64,000 bases of DNA from Rostratula benghalensis (Eukaryota > Chordata > Aves > Charadriiformes > Rostratulidae), in assembly GCA_013399305.1 (NCBI GenBank), contig VXAI01000039.1, positions 186,001 to 250,000 of the forward strand, read 5' to 3'. The position numbers and the translations under genes were made by a program. The stretch's first letter is position 1, and each line of letters begins with the position of its first letter. The notes under the pieces are model-generated. The model was not told the DNA's origin. It saw only the letters and a list, made by a program, of their open reading frames with translations, and ran no database searches. Below, one piece after another: positions 37,524-51,500 of the stretch.

Positions 37524-37545
37524 ATGTAACCCATTAAAATGAATT

Positions 37546-40413
37546 TCTAAATTAGTGATGATTTATAACACCACCTTTCCTCTCCAAAAGCCCATGTTAA
37601 AGCATTCAGGCTGTGTTGCTTTCTGCAAAGGAACTGGAGGAACAAAACCAGCAAATGGAAGCCCAGTCTATAGCAAAAACCGGATGATGAATGAGCGTTA
37701 TCAGGGCTGGTACCTCACCTGGATTAAATTGTTGACAAAATAGATTCATTTGTAGTGCTAATAAACTTTCTGTTGTAAGAAGAACCTGAGAGTCAATGAA
37801 TCCATTAATAATGGGTTGCAGCAGATTATCAGGAAATTGTGAGGTCCTTTGAAGAATTACTGTTTCAAGGTTGTTAAAGTGTTGGGCTATAAAGAAGAAT
37901 GATGTATTAGTTGCAATTAATTTGTCTTGTATAGAGTCCTATTTAGCAAAAATACAGTCTACTGTCTGTTTCTAGACACGGTAATTTTGGTTATTATGTT
38001 GCCTGGATACTTTTTCATAGAGTAAAAAGATTTAAATCTGAGATATTTTTCCTTCTTGCATTTTTCATTATCCTTTAATTTGGATCAAATGTTACCTCTA
38101 ACCTGAACAATACAGTATTTTCTTTCATTAAAGGTTCCCTTATCCTGAGTAGGATTTTGAACTTCCCTTACAGCTAGCCTTTCCACTGTTCTGTGGCATG
38201 GATCTTAAAACAGGTAAGCATATAGTCATTTTATAAATGAGGACTTAAGCACAATCACAAAATGTGTCACTGCTACATACAAAAAGAGACCGAAACCCCT
38301 GGAGGTTGAACTCTCAACTTCTTGTTGAACTGAGCTGCCTTATGGCTTTCTGGAACCTTCCTGGTAGTAGCATGGCCAGCCTGGAATAGATCTTTCCAGG
38401 TATGTACCCATCCAAGCTGTATACAGTGGAAGTTGATGGTGTAGTACTATGGGCCAAAATCATACCAACGTATTAGAAAACAGGTGCTTCCATTTCCCAT
38501 ATCATCCCTCACTCCCAAACCCTTATTTCTAAGGAAATTAATTTATTTCAGATGGACTGCTATCAAGCTTTTTCTTCAAAGCCATTAAAAATCCCCTTGA
38601 TCATTTCAAAAAACTAGTGAGTATTTTCATCAGCAGTTAAATCACTTAATGGAGCCTAAAGTCCTGCAGTCTTTTGCAGAAATCTTTTGTGATAACCTGC
38701 AACAGCCCACTAAGAATTTGTGGTCTCCTTTACAGGTGGTGTGTCAAAAGAATCTCTTACTTGGACATAGTTACTATTATAATTTATCTTAATGCCTCTG
38801 TGGCAAATCTATTGATTGCATCCATAGAAAATGGATATCAGGACAGGGCACAATGTAAGATACTGTTTTTATAATTTGTAATGCTGTTTAAGAATCTTTC
38901 TGTTCTATTAGAAGGAATCAGGAAGAAAAGCCCAGTGCTGTAGTGTGATTTTTTCCCCAGCATGGTAGCAGGGACTCATCCACCAAAAAGCAACAACTGA
39001 GAGCAGATGCCTGATACTGATGCTTCAGCAGATAGCACTGGAAATGCTATGAGTAGAGTAGAACCTGAGTAGAATACAGAATTCTGTTGTTCATCTTCTC
39101 TTCCACAGCCCAGGGGTTGCTCTCTACTGCTCTATTGTTTCTCTATTAGGGAATCAAATGGAACTGCTTCATTGCTTACATGTTGCGAATAAGTGGTGCA
39201 CCTCTTAAATAAGCTGTGGGGAGCAGTATATCTTAAAAAAACAATAATAAGAATAAATTATCTCCTGAGACGGACCCATTGTCTAAGGTTGTAGGAGTTA
39301 ATTATTTTCTTTTATAGGTTAACATCAGCAAATCATTCAGAGTTTTCAGATCATTCAAAATGTACCATAGGCAATCAGTTTAGCTCTCATGCCTCTTGCA
39401 AACATGCCCTCAGATGGCTCCAAAAGTCCATGGGACCCCTGGTTACTATGGCAGCACAGTGTGATGCAGTACTCGTGTAACAAGCTGCATTTTAATTAGG
39501 TTCCTTAAGGGCTCTCTGACCACCCTTTCCAGGTAAATGCCATTTCCTGCAGTGAGATGAATACCAACACACAGATTGCAAATGTCAGAATTGTGTTGGT
39601 TGCTAAAGCTGAACTAAATAGTTACAGATGTATTCAGATATTTTCTGTAAGTGTCTGCCCTGGGTTTTAAAAAATGCTTCTGCTATTGTGATAATGTTTG
39701 CTTAAGCAATTCCTTCCAGAGAGGAATATACCTCAGAGCCCTCTTTTCCTTAAGAGCCTGGATTTTAACTCAAACTGAAAGCAGTTCTTCTGTCCTCAAA
39801 TTATGAGTTAATAATGAGTCTCAACATATCCTAATCCTCTAGGGAAAAAATACGTGTTGCTTTTTTGTTCTATTTTGACAGCTTTAATTGGTATTATAAT
39901 GGTTCCTAATTAGACACATTGTAATAATGTTTTTATTGCTGTAAATAATAGTGTTAATATTTCTGTTACATGCCTTTATTATAATGACTTTCAGGTTATT
40001 GTATTTAAGGGATAAGGCAAGAAATGCCCTCCTCTCCCCCTCCCCAGTCTTTCCTTCTTTCCCTCAAGACAGTTGTAGACAAGTTAAAGCAAATTAGTGT
40101 GTCTTAAACTTGAGGAAAAGTAGCATGCCTGCATCTCTTGAGGAAGCACATATTTTACTCATCCTAGCTTTCATAGCATGAGCAGTGTAGGGTCACTGAT
40201 TCTCATATGGAGTCATCTGACATCTGACATGGTCAATCAGCTGCAGCAAACTCAAAACAGAGAACCCTGCCTCCAAGAGCTGGGACACTTGGAAATTCAG
40301 GGCTCTCCATTTAATGGCTGGAATTCTTCCAGGAGCACAATGTAAGACAGGTACACATATTCATAAAATAATAACATACCATGACAAACTACTTAATTGG
40401 CTCTAAGATTTTC
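37546..40413. other. downstream flank of SNCA
   Basis: AT-rich sequence with another AATAAA at 37760-37765 that could serve a longer SNCA transcript. No repeat or exon was recognised. Confidence 0.6.
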
Positions 40414-41820
40414 TAGAGTCGTAGAACTATAGAATACCAGGTTGAAAGGGATTTCAAGGATTATCTTGTCCAACCTTTCTCGGCAAAAGCACAGTCTAGA
40501 CAAGATGGCCCAGTACCCTGTCCAGCTGAATCTTAAAAGTGTCCAGTGATGAGGAATCCACCTCTTCCTGGGGAGATTATTGTAGTGGCTGATTGTTCTT
40601 ACTGTGAAAAATTTCCCCTCTTGTTCGATCTGAATCTCCTCAGAAGTAACCTGTACCCATTACGCCTCACCTTTTCCATGTGACTCCTTGTAAAAAAGGA
40701 GTCTCCATCTTCTTTGTAGCCACCTTTTAATTACTGGAACATGGTGGTAAGGTCTCTCCTAAGCCTTCTTTTCTCAAAGCTGAACAAACCCAGTTATCTC
40801 AGTCTTTCCTCATATGACAGGCTTCCCTGTCCTTTGATCATCTTTGTGGCCCTTCTCTGGACCCTCTCCAGCCCATGCACTTAGGGGGAATCAAAACAAC
40901 ACAGTATTCCAGATGTTGCCTGACAAACCCTCAGCAGGGTGGAATAGTGACTTCTCTGTCTCTGCTGGTGATGTTCTTGTTGATGCAACCCAGCATCCTG
41001 GTTGCTTTCTTTGCTGCAGTAGCACACTGTTGCCTTATATTGAGCTTGTTGTCCACTAGGATCCCCAGTCTCTTTCCACAGAACTGCTTCCCAGCCAGGT
41101 AGATCCCAGCATGTGCTGCACTCATGGATTATGTTTTTCCAGGTGCAAGACTTTACTCTTGTCTTTGTTGAACTTCATAAGGTTCTTGTTATCCCACTTT
41201 TCTAGTCTATTCAAGTCTTCCATCAGGGTGGCTCTCCCTTCCAAAGTGTGCACTTCCCCACTCAGTTTCATCGGCTAACTTAATCAGGGTACACTTGATT
41301 CCATCATCCAGATCACTTAGAAAGATATTAAACAGTGTTGGGTCCAATATGAATCCCTAATGGACCCCACTCATGACAGGTTGCAAGTTTGAGAAAGAGC
41401 TATATACCACCACCCTCTGGGTGCAGCCTGTCAGCCAGTTCTCCACCCACTGCACAGACCACTTGTCTAGGCCGTAACGCATGTTCCTCTAGGAGCAGGC
41501 TATGGGGAACCATATCAAGGGTCTTGGAGAAATCCAGGTAGACAACGTCCACCACTCACCCCACAGCAACCTAAGAAGGTTACTTTGTCGCAGGAGGTGA
41601 TCAGGTTTGTTGAACACAATTTGTCTTTGGTGAATCCATGCTGGCTTTTCCCAATCGTGGGTTTCATTTGACTTGTGGTAGCTTTCGGGAGGAGTCGTTC
41701 CATAACTTTCCAAGGGACTATAGTAAGACTGATGAGCCTGAAACATCCTGGATCCTCCTTCAAGTTCTTCTTGTAGATGGAGATGACAAACCTTCTTCCA
41801 GTCTTTGGACCTTTGATCTT
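40414..41820 (-). mobile_element. CR1 LINE, about 1.4 kb, antisense, covering the RT C-terminal half
   Basis: This is the longest CR1 in the window, on the minus strand. At the low-coordinate end is the degraded tail (TAGAACTATAGAATACCAGG), then AGATGGCCCAGTACCCTGTC, GGCCCTTCTCTGGACCCTCTC, TTGATGCAACCCAGCATCC, AGCTTGTTGTCCACTAGGAT and GAGAAATCCAGGTAGACAAC. The high-coordinate end holds GATCCTCCTTCAAGTTCTTC. The minus-strand translation of 40931-41125 contains LGILVDNKLNIRQQCATAAK, typical of CR1 ORF2. Multiple stops and indels break the frame. It belongs to a different CR1 subfamily from the copies at 11.6 and 56.4 kb, judging by the 3' region. Confidence 0.92.
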
Positions 41821-42084
41821 TGGATCTTTGTTCTGAAATTTACTGAAATCAGTGAAAGATTCTTGCTTGCTTCACATGACACATATAGCTCCAGGATATG
41901 TTTGATCTCTTCATACAAATGCTGTGTGTCAGTCTATACTGACGTGATGAGTTTTCACTTCTTTCTATATGCTTTTTAGGGAGAAAATAACTGCCGAAAC
42001 CCACTCCTTTAGTGTTTCCTAAGACACTGGCTATACAGTGCTTTTTGTGTCAGATGGTGCACAATGGAGATGATGCTCCAAGGC

Positions 42085-42135
42085 TCTGATCCCTAACTCA
42101 CTGAAAATAAAGGGAGTCTTTTTGTTGACTTAATA
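42085..42135. repeat. possible ancient amniote interspersed repeat
   Basis: CTGATCCCTAACTCACTGAA, AAAGGGAGTCTTTTTGTTGA and CTTAATAAG resemble the old repeat in which CACTGAAGTCAATGGGAGTC is followed by CATTGACTTCAATGG. The match is diverged and the family unnamed here. Confidence 0.35.
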
Positions 42136-44749
42136 AGTGTGGGTGATTCGTGGTGCCTCTCTTAAGATTCCATACAACTTGGAGATGGCAGATATCAGAT
42201 GATCAAGGTTCCTGTGCAGAACATGTCAGAATAGCAAAAGTAGCAGAAAAACAAAGATTACCATAAAATTACACAGCTAGGACCTCACCAGGCTTTCTCA
42301 GCAGTACTGTGGCCTTATACATTGGCAAAATACTGTACTGCTAATACTGTATGGTACTGCATACCTCAAATTTTGGGTTTGAATGGAGTAGTTGCCATTA
42401 GGTATTGCAGCCTTAGAGGTAATTAGTCATTCAGGTAATTGATACTTATCGATATATTAATGCAACTTAAATCTTTGTGTTCTGCTCTGGGATAACATAT
42501 GAGGTAAGAGGGAAAAGATAGGTGGTTCCCTCATACTGGTTTTGGGTTTGATTTCAGTCCACACAAGGCTTCCAGTGACTTTAACTAAATTATATGATAC
42601 TTTTTGGCTCCCAGTTTAAGGCTTTCAGTTTTGCTGGAAAAAACACTAATAATGGTCTTCACAGGGTATTGTCATTCTACTTGAATATATGCAGGTCTGA
42701 ACTAATAGCATCAGTTTTTACATAAGCAGACTTGTTCTTGAGTTACAGTAACCAAAAGCAAATGAGATCTTAGCCTTCAGTACCTCCATGCTACATTTTT
42801 AATGGAAAATATCTTCTGTTTAAATGCAGATATAAACAACTTTTCTCAAGCCTGCCTGACATTTAACGTGTAACTCGGAAGGTTCCTCTGATCTAAAAAA
42901 GGCTGGCAGATGGAGAAACAGCAGGTGGAACCTCAGATGAGACAGCCAGAAGGTAACAAGCAGGGTAAGAAACTAGGTCAGATGAGATTTCTTCCACGTT
43001 GGAAGAAATACTTTGAAAATGCTTCCTCCAGTGGAGGCATAAAAGTGGGTTTTTGGTGTTTTCCATGAATATTCATATCTCTGAATAGGTCAGAGTCTAT
43101 CAGAATCTGCTACATCTATAGGGTATATTTCTGTGGGAAAGCTGAACATCTGAGATTTGCAAGTGTACTTTTTTCAACTGCAGCATGGAGGGCAGAGCCT
43201 TTACGAGAGGCCAGAGCAACCATGCATTTCTGATGATTTACTTGAGATTTAACAAGGAGAATGTTACGAAAAGTGTTTCTTTTTCTCGCACTAATCTGCT
43301 AAATTTTGAGAGGGTCCCCCTTACTGAGTTACTGCAGAATCTCATTCCAGCCATTGTGTCTAGTGCATTGTGATGAGGCCGTGAGTGTGCCTGAAGATCT
43401 GGGGCTTAGTCTGTGACCCTCCCTCTGCAGGACTCCAGCTCAGGTCCTCCTTGGGATGCTGTATCCAAAGACATGGTAAGACAGAGGCACTGCCCAAAAA
43501 CTCTGATGTGGAGAAGCATGGTGGCTGTTTAAGGAAGGCAGAGGAGGAGGTTGGAGAAGCAAACCAGGCCTGAAAGCCTTGCTGAAAATTGGCTGGCATT
43601 CATCCTGCCTCCCTACCCGGGGCAGTGCTTCTGGTGTCAGAGGCTAATGATAGAAAACAGTCCATGGTTTTACAATGCTTCCAGGGACAGACATCTCAAG
43701 AAAATTCAGATCAGAGCTGCTTTGGTCTTTGTGAGGCAGAATTCCCATGCTGTTTGAGGAGGCCTGGCTTTTTATGTTGAATTCCACTTTTTAATTTTCT
43801 GCCACATGAAGTGCTCTGTAGCAAGAAAATAAAAGCAATTGATTGAGGGGTGTTCTAGATTAGTAAATACAAAACAAAGTACAAAAGCTTATTTTATCAC
43901 TCCCCTACACAGAAAAGGGAATTGCACAATGCCCAAGAGGACTGTTACCCTCTGTTGTTTGAGCAAGAGTTTTATTCCTGTGAATTTCGGTTGTAAAATT
44001 CTGTGAAGCCTTGCAAAAATAACAAAGATGGTCATCTAGTGTTAGTATTTTACAAAATAGTGTCCTGCTGAATTGGTTGCATTGCCCATCCAGAACCAAA
44101 AAAACCTTGCAAGGAGCAGCCTTAGCAAGAAGACAAGAATGTGATGTTGAATAAGAGTGGACAAATATGTTAATAACAAAAATGTAAAGGACAGTCATTT
44201 TCAAATACTACATAATAAGGGAAAAAAAACTCAAACCCCAAACTGTTCTTTTGGTCCAGTAAATGAGTGGCAACTTTTGTTGGCAAAGAAAGGTGCTAGC
44301 AGCTCCCATGGAACACTTGAAACAAAACTATTTATCCAGCCTTCTCACTCAAAAATCAAGTTCCCTCCTGGCCCAGATTTGCAGCAAAAGCATGACATAT
44401 TTCATTTAAATAATTGGATATTCTTAGGTGTGAAATAAATGAAAGTGAATTTAAAACCTTCAATTTTATTTTTCATTCTCAGTTTTATGAAAGCTCAAGA
44501 AATTCAAATATGATGATAATTCCAGTCAGTTACGGTCTGTGCAAAAGGCAGTTGCTGTGCACTAAAGGCACAGATCTCTTGTATTAAAACATTTCATGGG
44601 CAGATGAGTTTTTCCTCCCACTAGGAGTTGTTTAGTGCCTGCATGTTTATAATCTAGGTTTACTGTTGACTGCACCTTTTAGAAACCTGATATTTGGAAA
44701 AAGCTCAAAGAAAAGAAAAGAATTGTCCTCTCATTTGTTTTTAATTTTT

Positions 44750-44869
44750 NNNNNNNNNNNNNNNNNNNNNNNNNNNNNNNNNNNNNNNNNNNNNNNNNNN
44801 NNNNNNNNNNNNNNNNNNNNNNNNNNNNNNNNNNNNNNNNNNNNNNNNNNNNNNNNNNNNNNNNNNNNN
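44750..44869. other. assembly gap (120 N)
   Basis: A run of 120 N lies in AT-rich sequence (TTTTTAATTTTT on the left, ATATGTATTTTTTTAAT on the right). The missing sequence is likely low-complexity AT-rich DNA. Confidence 0.98.
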
Positions 44870-45229
44870 ATATGTATTTTTTTAATCGATACTCTCTGTG
44901 TGTGTACCCATACAGGTAAGTATGTATTGGCATTACCATTAAGTACTATAAAGCTATTGTAATAATGGTCTTTAACTGGGGGGGATTATCCTAATTCAAG
45001 AAATGCATTTTTAAGGCATTTAATAAAAATATGTATTTGAAAGCCTCACAACTAACATGCCAAACCTTCATTAGCAGAGTTTTGCAGGTGTAACCACATA
45101 GCTTTAGAAGTCCAGATGTGGCTTATCTTACGTCCGCCACAGGGTTATCATTATTGTTTGGTCCCTTACAGTGAAATATGCTCTGCTGCTACTACACTTC
45201 TGGATTAGGTGTTCTTGATGAAGAATGAG

Positions 45230-45504
45230 TAATGACAGGATCAGATTAAATGGTCTGAAGTTGCAGCAGGGGAGGTTTAGATTAGATATTAGAAAGAATT
45301 ACTTTACTGAAAGAGTGGTCAGGTACTGAAACAGCCTGCCCATGGTTGAGTCACCATTCCTGGAGGTATTTAAAAAACATGTAGATGTGGCACTTCGGGG
45401 CATGCTCTAGTGGACAAGATTGTAGGGGGGTCTTGTGTATGTACGGTTAGACTCAATGATCTCAGAGGTCCTTTCAAACCATGAAGATTCTGTCATTCTA
45501 TGAT
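45230..45504 (+). mobile_element. CR1 LINE, 3' end fragment
   Basis: This is a 3' CR1 end with GAAGTTGCAGCAGGGGAGG, TTAGATTAGATATTAGAAAG, CTTTACTGAAAGAGTGGTCA, CCTGGAGGTATTTAAAAAAC and GGTTAGACTCAATGATCTCA. It closes with a short tail, ATTCTGTCATTCTATGAT. It is of the same general type as the 3' end of the 11.6-kb copy. Confidence 0.9.
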
Positions 45505-48500
45505 AGATCTGCATCAGTCAAGAATCACATTTATTCCCACCCATGTTGTGTTCAGTGCTCTTTCAGGGCCTGAAGTGCTTGTCACGGTGCCAGTTCCACT
45601 TGACTGAATGTGATAATAAAAGCACCCTACCCAGAAACCCTGGCATTGCCTAGTTACACAATGGATTTTTTGGCAGGACTTTATTACGTGAGGTTGGCCT
45701 TCTGCTCCTAGGAACAGTGTGGTTTTTCTGAACCCCTGACTGCCAGTGGGACATTGGCTGCTATGAACAAGCTTTTCATGTAAACCCTCATGTTAAATCA
45801 GGGTAGTCCATCTCTCTCTCGTGAAGGGATAAGCTATGCTTATCTCTCTTGTGAAGAGACTTAAATAAAGGGAATTATCTTGAGGTTGAATATGCCCCTA
45901 AATAGATGAGTGTTAGCAGAGCAGCTCTGACCTGGAGCAGCTTGATGGCAAGGCAGCCTTAGGAGGGTGTTAGATGAGTCATGGGAGTCAGTCCAGAGGA
46001 AGTGGAAGCAAAAGTACACACTTCCTTAGGAGAGTGTGTAGATCTGAAAAACAACGGGTAGAGAGAAGAGTGCACTTTGGAGAGAAACAGCATTTAACAT
46101 GACGATAAACTGCCCGACTGTTTTCTCCCTTAGATTACTTTATCTTGTTTTATCTGCTACAAAGTTGTTGGGGAAAATGTCATTTCCTGTTCCATGACCA
46201 TTCACTCCCCACTACAATGGGACCCCAGATATTACTGAAATTTAAGTGAAGAGTGACAATAATACTGTCAAACTGGAATATCAGGAGTTGAGTATGTTGC
46301 TTCTGGAGGCCCTTTTGAATCTGCAGGAGAATGGTACCAGTGGCATCAGAGCAGAGTTGCTGAGTTGCCTGAATTCTTGTTACAAAAAACACAGGTGGTG
46401 GCATGGAAAATAAAGTTTGAATTTACTCAACAGCGAAGAATTTTGGCATCGTTTAAAATAATGTACCCACACAGCTGATGTAGGGCTGTGCCTTTGGCTC
46501 TTGTGTCTGTGATGGGCATGAAGCATTGCCATTAGAAAACCAAATCAACGGGCAAGTGCAGATCCTACAGCACTGCAGCACAGCAAGGGCTTCCTTTGGC
46601 AATGTAAGATATAGAGGCAGACTTTAATTCAAATGCTGCTAATTGCTTATGATGTTGTGGTAAGAAAGTCACCTCAGCTGAATTTGTGACCTCAACTGTA
46701 AAACAGAAATAGCTGTACTTGTAAACTGCTCACAGATCTGAGAGGTGTTATTATTGCTAATTCTGAAGCTACTCTGACACCCTTGACTAATATGGACATA
46801 ATATGACAGAAGAAGATAAAGAACTGGAAATGAATTTGTAGCTAGTTGCCACATTTTGATGTTTCTTTTCCTTTCCCTTCTCCTGTCACATGTTTTTATG
46901 TCTTATTACCAGGGCTGACTATCTTGAATTTAAGAAACACAGCACAAGGTCAAGACAGCTGAGCTGAGAAGTGTAAAAAATCAAGGCTCTCCTATGTTGT
47001 GCGTGCATTACTGCTGAAGTGTCCAAGCTGTACTCTTTATAAAAGAGTAACTTTTAAAATAAGGAAGCATTACTACAAGGGGTTTTTTTAATACCCCATT
47101 TATGATTCTATTGATGGTCTTTTCCTTCAACTTCTTAATTTAAACTGAAAGAAAAGAATGGGATCAGTTAGATGTAAAATGCAAAATTTCTCTGAATTTC
47201 TCTGGATTTCTCATTATGTGAAGTGAAACACAAATGTTGCTAAAACAAAATAATTAATTTGCACAACATCACTTTGCAGCTGAGATACCTGAAGATTAAT
47301 GTGTGTCCAGGGCCATGCCCCTGCCACATGCTGACCCCAAGACCTGGATTCCTACTGCAATGGTACCTGAGACAGAGGATTGCTGTGGCTTGCCCTGATC
47401 AATTCTGAACTTGTTGACCAGGGTAGTAAGACTCTAGTTTAAGCTGTGGTCATGTTGTGCCTGAAACTAGGAATTGGAGTGCATCCTTCCTAGCCATGTT
47501 TTTACCCCCAGGATCCGGAAAGAGTTTCACTCATAAACAAGAATGGTTCTGACACTGTTCCCAAAACACTCCTGCCAAAGAATAACCTTTTTTTCTCTTT
47601 TAATTTTTGTCCTTGTCTTTTTGCTGATCTTATAGTGCTCAGTTACAAAGCCAGAGATGTGTTGACTAGCAGGTCATAACCTTGCACATCCCTAATTCCA
47701 AGTGGAATCTCTTTAGAAACATGACATGACACAGAGAAAGTGCAGGGTCAGGACAATTGGAGATGCGCTGATGTGAAAAAAACACAACAAAACAGAACAA
47801 AACAAAACAAAACAAAACAAAACCAAACACAAAAACAAAAAGAACCCCATAAAACATAAAATCAGCTTTTTTATTCTCTTCCATTTATATTATTTCCACA
47901 TGAAATTACTATGAACATACTCATTTTTGTAGGTACATTGCCAGATAGTAAGTAGATAGCTTAGCCATCTGAAGGGAAACAGAGCAACAGAGCAGGGGAG
48001 TAGAAACCATCATTGTGGTGGCTTCTCCATAATTACTTTTCTGTATCTGTGATTCTAGTTGCATGCCACAGTGTAGCAAGTTCGGGTTTGCAGAGCCAAG
48101 AGGAAACCTTGGAATTCATGGTCCACGTGAGAACCAGGTGTGAACAGGCACTGGAGAATCAAAATCCGTTATCCACTGTAGGGACAATTAAAAGACAGGC
48201 AGACCTCAGAGTCCAGATTTAATTCATCTGCTCATTGTAATTCAAGAAGTTTATTTTCATGCTTGCCAATCTGATTTCCTTCTCCAGGAAGGAGACTGGG
48301 CTCACCTTGCTGTTGCTTTTGAATCCCACTTTGAACAGTACTTTTCTGTTCAAAAAATCCTAGAAGCAGCCGTTTCTTCCTCCTGCCAGTGAGAACATCT
48401 GAGCTTCAGATTTCTGCCTCTCTCTTTGTTGATGTGTATCAGATTTACCTTCTCCAAAAGCAACTTGCTACAAATGTTACCTATTACTTGAGAAAAGCTT

Positions 48501-51500
48501 GCTGAAGCATGGAGGACATTCACCCTACTGGCATTCACCCAGGTTCACACAGTGAACCATTTTTAATAGTATTATTTGTAAGAAAGTCAGTATTTGTGAC
48601 CAACACATACAGATTATCATCCATCTCACTGGTGCCATTTTTGTGTTTTCTGATGAGATTGCAAATGCTCTGGACAGATTTGCAGCCTTTTTTTTTAATC
48701 TCACTTTCACAGTACTTACATATCCATGAAATCCCAAGTGCTTCAATTATTATTTATTGTCTGCGTTAGGAGGGTAACCTTGGACCCTAGACATGATTGG
48801 GCCAGGAGCTTTAAAATACCAGGTTGAAGAAATAGACTTGACAAAGAATGTAAAGAGATTATCTACTATTTACAAAGCTGAAAGGGACATGTTTGGTGAC
48901 TTTTTAGAACACCTGGCATATCCCCAGAGCCATGCAAATAAACAACAACATTGCAGGGAAAGGCTGTGAGATACTTTCATTTTAAATGCCATCAGTCCCC
49001 CATTTGCCACAAATGACATATGCTTGAAGGTGAGAGAGATTGTTTTTCAGAATCAATTGGGAAAACCCCCAGATTGTAGAGTGACCTGCTGGGGATTGAG
49101 TACTGACCCTCCAATGCAATGTTCTTGCATTTTCTGACACAAGAGTGGGTAAATTGGAGAGTACTGTTGGCGTGTGAGCGTCACGCAGCAGGATAAGCCA
49201 GCACTGGGCTGCAGGCTCTTTGATCTGTTAGGATGTCATCTCAAGGTTAAGGCCAAGTGTTTCCCCTCCTAAGCTGTACGATCACACCTTACCTCTCAAA
49301 CAGAGGAATGAGGATGTTCTAGTGGGTATCTCTGCTTCTCTGCTGAAGTGGTGCTGTTGGAAAACGTATTCTCACCCCCACATTGCAGGCACCACGCGGA
49401 GATGTGAGGCAGGGAACCATTGGAGGTGTAGGTGCCTTGCATGAGGACTAGTAATCTCATCCCTTGTTATCCCAAGATTTCCTAGACCTGTGGTATGAGT
49501 GCTAACTATTAGCTGTGTTTAATTATAAACAGTCCAGATAATCAGGCTGGCTTTATATACCTGCCTGTTGCTTTTGATGGTTAATTAGAAGTTTGTCTCT
49601 ATAGTGTCCTGGGGATAGAGCAGAAAATTGCACAAATTCCAGGTTATCACTATTAGTTCTCCATGAGCAAAGCACTGAAAATTTGTGTGGCTCTACTGGT
49701 CCTGAATGAACAACAGGTCAACCCTTTAAAATGAAAAAATGGGGGACATACTGCATTTTACAATACATTTTAAGTTCATAAAGCTGGAAGGTTTCAAAAC
49801 AGAATGGAAATCCACACGTGCCTTTCCAAAACCACTTTGCCTCTTAGGTTTTTCTGCTAAATGAGATTTTGACAAAATTCACTGTCCTATGAGGGATTTA
49901 AATTTGGATGGAGATTCTTCATTATGTCTAGCACCACATGCTCTTATAAGTTCTCAGTATTTCTACTTTGAAATAAAATGCAGTCTTAAGACAGTCTATG
50001 TTTCTATCTGGATAGAGATATCTTATGCCTATCCTCCCCCTACCCAGCCCCAGCGAATTCTGCTCTGTGGATTTATCAGTGCTCCTATTTTAGACCCTCC
50101 CAGCTTCTCAGGGTCTACCCTTGTTGTGGGGTATCTTGAAAACCAGCCCACCTTTCAGGGCCATGTCTGAATATATTTTAAAAACACTACCAATAATATT
50201 TTTTATATGTCATCATTTGCATACCATTTTTAATAGGTTCTTCTTAAAAAAAAAAAACAACCCTCTTGTGCTTTGTAGCACCAATATGCCTTTTTTTTTT
50301 CCTTTTTTTCTTAAACACTGTTTGCTATTCAAGCCAGCAGACAAGGAGCTGAGGACCAGACGGTCTGTTTAGATGCAAGATTTTTTCAAACAAATGATTC
50401 ACCAAATGATAGTGTACTGTTTAATTTCAGTTAATCTAGTGACAAAGGGGTACAAAATGAATTCCAAGTCAGGCTCTCGGTGCAGACAAGGCAGTACAGC
50501 TGAATGGCACTGCCGGCTCCTCCCTGCCTCGCTGCTGCTTCTCCCACTTCCCATTTTCTCCTGTCTTGGCTGCATGTGCATATGCAGCCTGGAGTGTCTG
50601 GCACTACTGAAGAGACTGATGAAGCCTGGGGAATTTTCAGGTCAGGGCTTTAGGTCCTTTGCTAGTGGACACAGAGAAATACAAATATCAGGGTTACAGG
50701 TACAATCTCTTGTCTGATGAGTATGATCCCTGGAAGTCAGAGTTACTGTGCTACCACCTAAACCACTTCACCCGTCTACTTAAATACCATCTTTTTGTGT
50801 GTGTTTTAAAAATACGATCTCACCAATGAGAGATGTCAGGGCACAAGCCAGTGTGGTGGAGATGACTAGCAAGATTTTCTTGATGTGCTCTTTTATTTGG
50901 GAGAAGGTTACTGTCTTTGCAGCCTGCCCAGTACTGATGGGCAGTCACACCACAGAGACTGCTTTTGATTTTTAAATTGCTATTGATGAGAAGTCATGAT
51001 CCTTTTGTCAGTTGTACTCTGCAACTCAGATGGAAAACAACATCTGCTAGAATGGAAAAAAACAGGCATGTTCTGGATGAGCAGATTTAAAAACACTCAT
51101 TTAACCCTATACCAAATATATCTAATTTCATATTAGTGAATTAATGTTTCTTGCTTCAGCTCTTGATTTTCAACAACTCTCTTTTTGGATTGGACTACAT
51201 CAACAGTCATTATAAAGGAGACACAGGGTGTGGAGTTGCAGTGGGCACTGATTTTGATTTTGAATCTGATTTTTTAATTTCTTCTTACAGTAAGGAAAAA
51301 AAAACACAAACCAGCGGCAAATCGCCAGGGACAGTGGGAAAAGAAAGGCCTGTTCTTCCTCCTCCAGTCTTGGGAAAATTACTGTAGAAATACCCAGCAA
51401 TGCAAGTTTTCCAGTCTGTCCTTTTCACACCAGAAGCCTCCTTTCTTTTTTCATCCCTATTCATGCACTCCTGCTTTCTCTCCTTACCCAGCCTGGAGCA

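Larger units (their letters stand above)
1..37545 (+). other. SNCA: SNCA (alpha-synuclein) transcription unit, 3' part
   Basis: This is the downstream part of the alpha-synuclein gene: intron 4 (3' portion), exon 5, intron 5, exon 6 and the 3' UTR. The assignment rests on the two coding exons and on 3' UTR similarity to the mammalian gene. Alpha-synuclein is a small, intrinsically disordered presynaptic protein that binds curved acidic vesicle membranes and assists SNARE assembly. The exons for its membrane-binding KTKEGV repeats and NAC region are not in the window; I looked for those motifs in the translated frames and did not see them. The 5' limit is therefore off the left edge. The 3' limit is set about 20 bases after the distal polyadenylation signal and is approximate; longer UTR isoforms are possible. 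Confidence 0.93.
36946..37545 (+). other. SNCA: SNCA 3' UTR
   Basis: This non-coding tail of the terminal exon can be aligned by eye to the mammalian SNCA 3' UTR as I recall it. Shared blocks include CATCCTGTACAAGTGCT, TTCCAATGTGCCCAGTC, GAAGTCTTCCATCAGCA, AAAAACACCTAAGTG, CTATGCACCTATAAATA and GATGTGTTTTATT. It holds two AATAAA signals, a miR-7 seed match, a miR-153 seed match and a Pumilio-type element. The end is placed about 20 bases after the distal signal. A further AATAAA at 37760-37765 could serve a longer isoform, but I see no conservation supporting it. Confidence 0.85.
41821..45229. other. intergenic stretch
   Basis: The first 80-100 bases may still be decayed CR1. The rest is unique sequence plus the possible ancient repeat at 42.1 kb and the 120-N gap. 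Several overlapping short frames at 43.4-43.8 kb on both strands reflect locally higher GC rather than a recognisable gene. Confidence 0.6.

Noticed and set aside
47666..47884. Phe/Val-rich hydrophobic small frame resembling a membrane peptide
   Set aside because: It is the antisense translation of the (CAAAA)n microsatellite.
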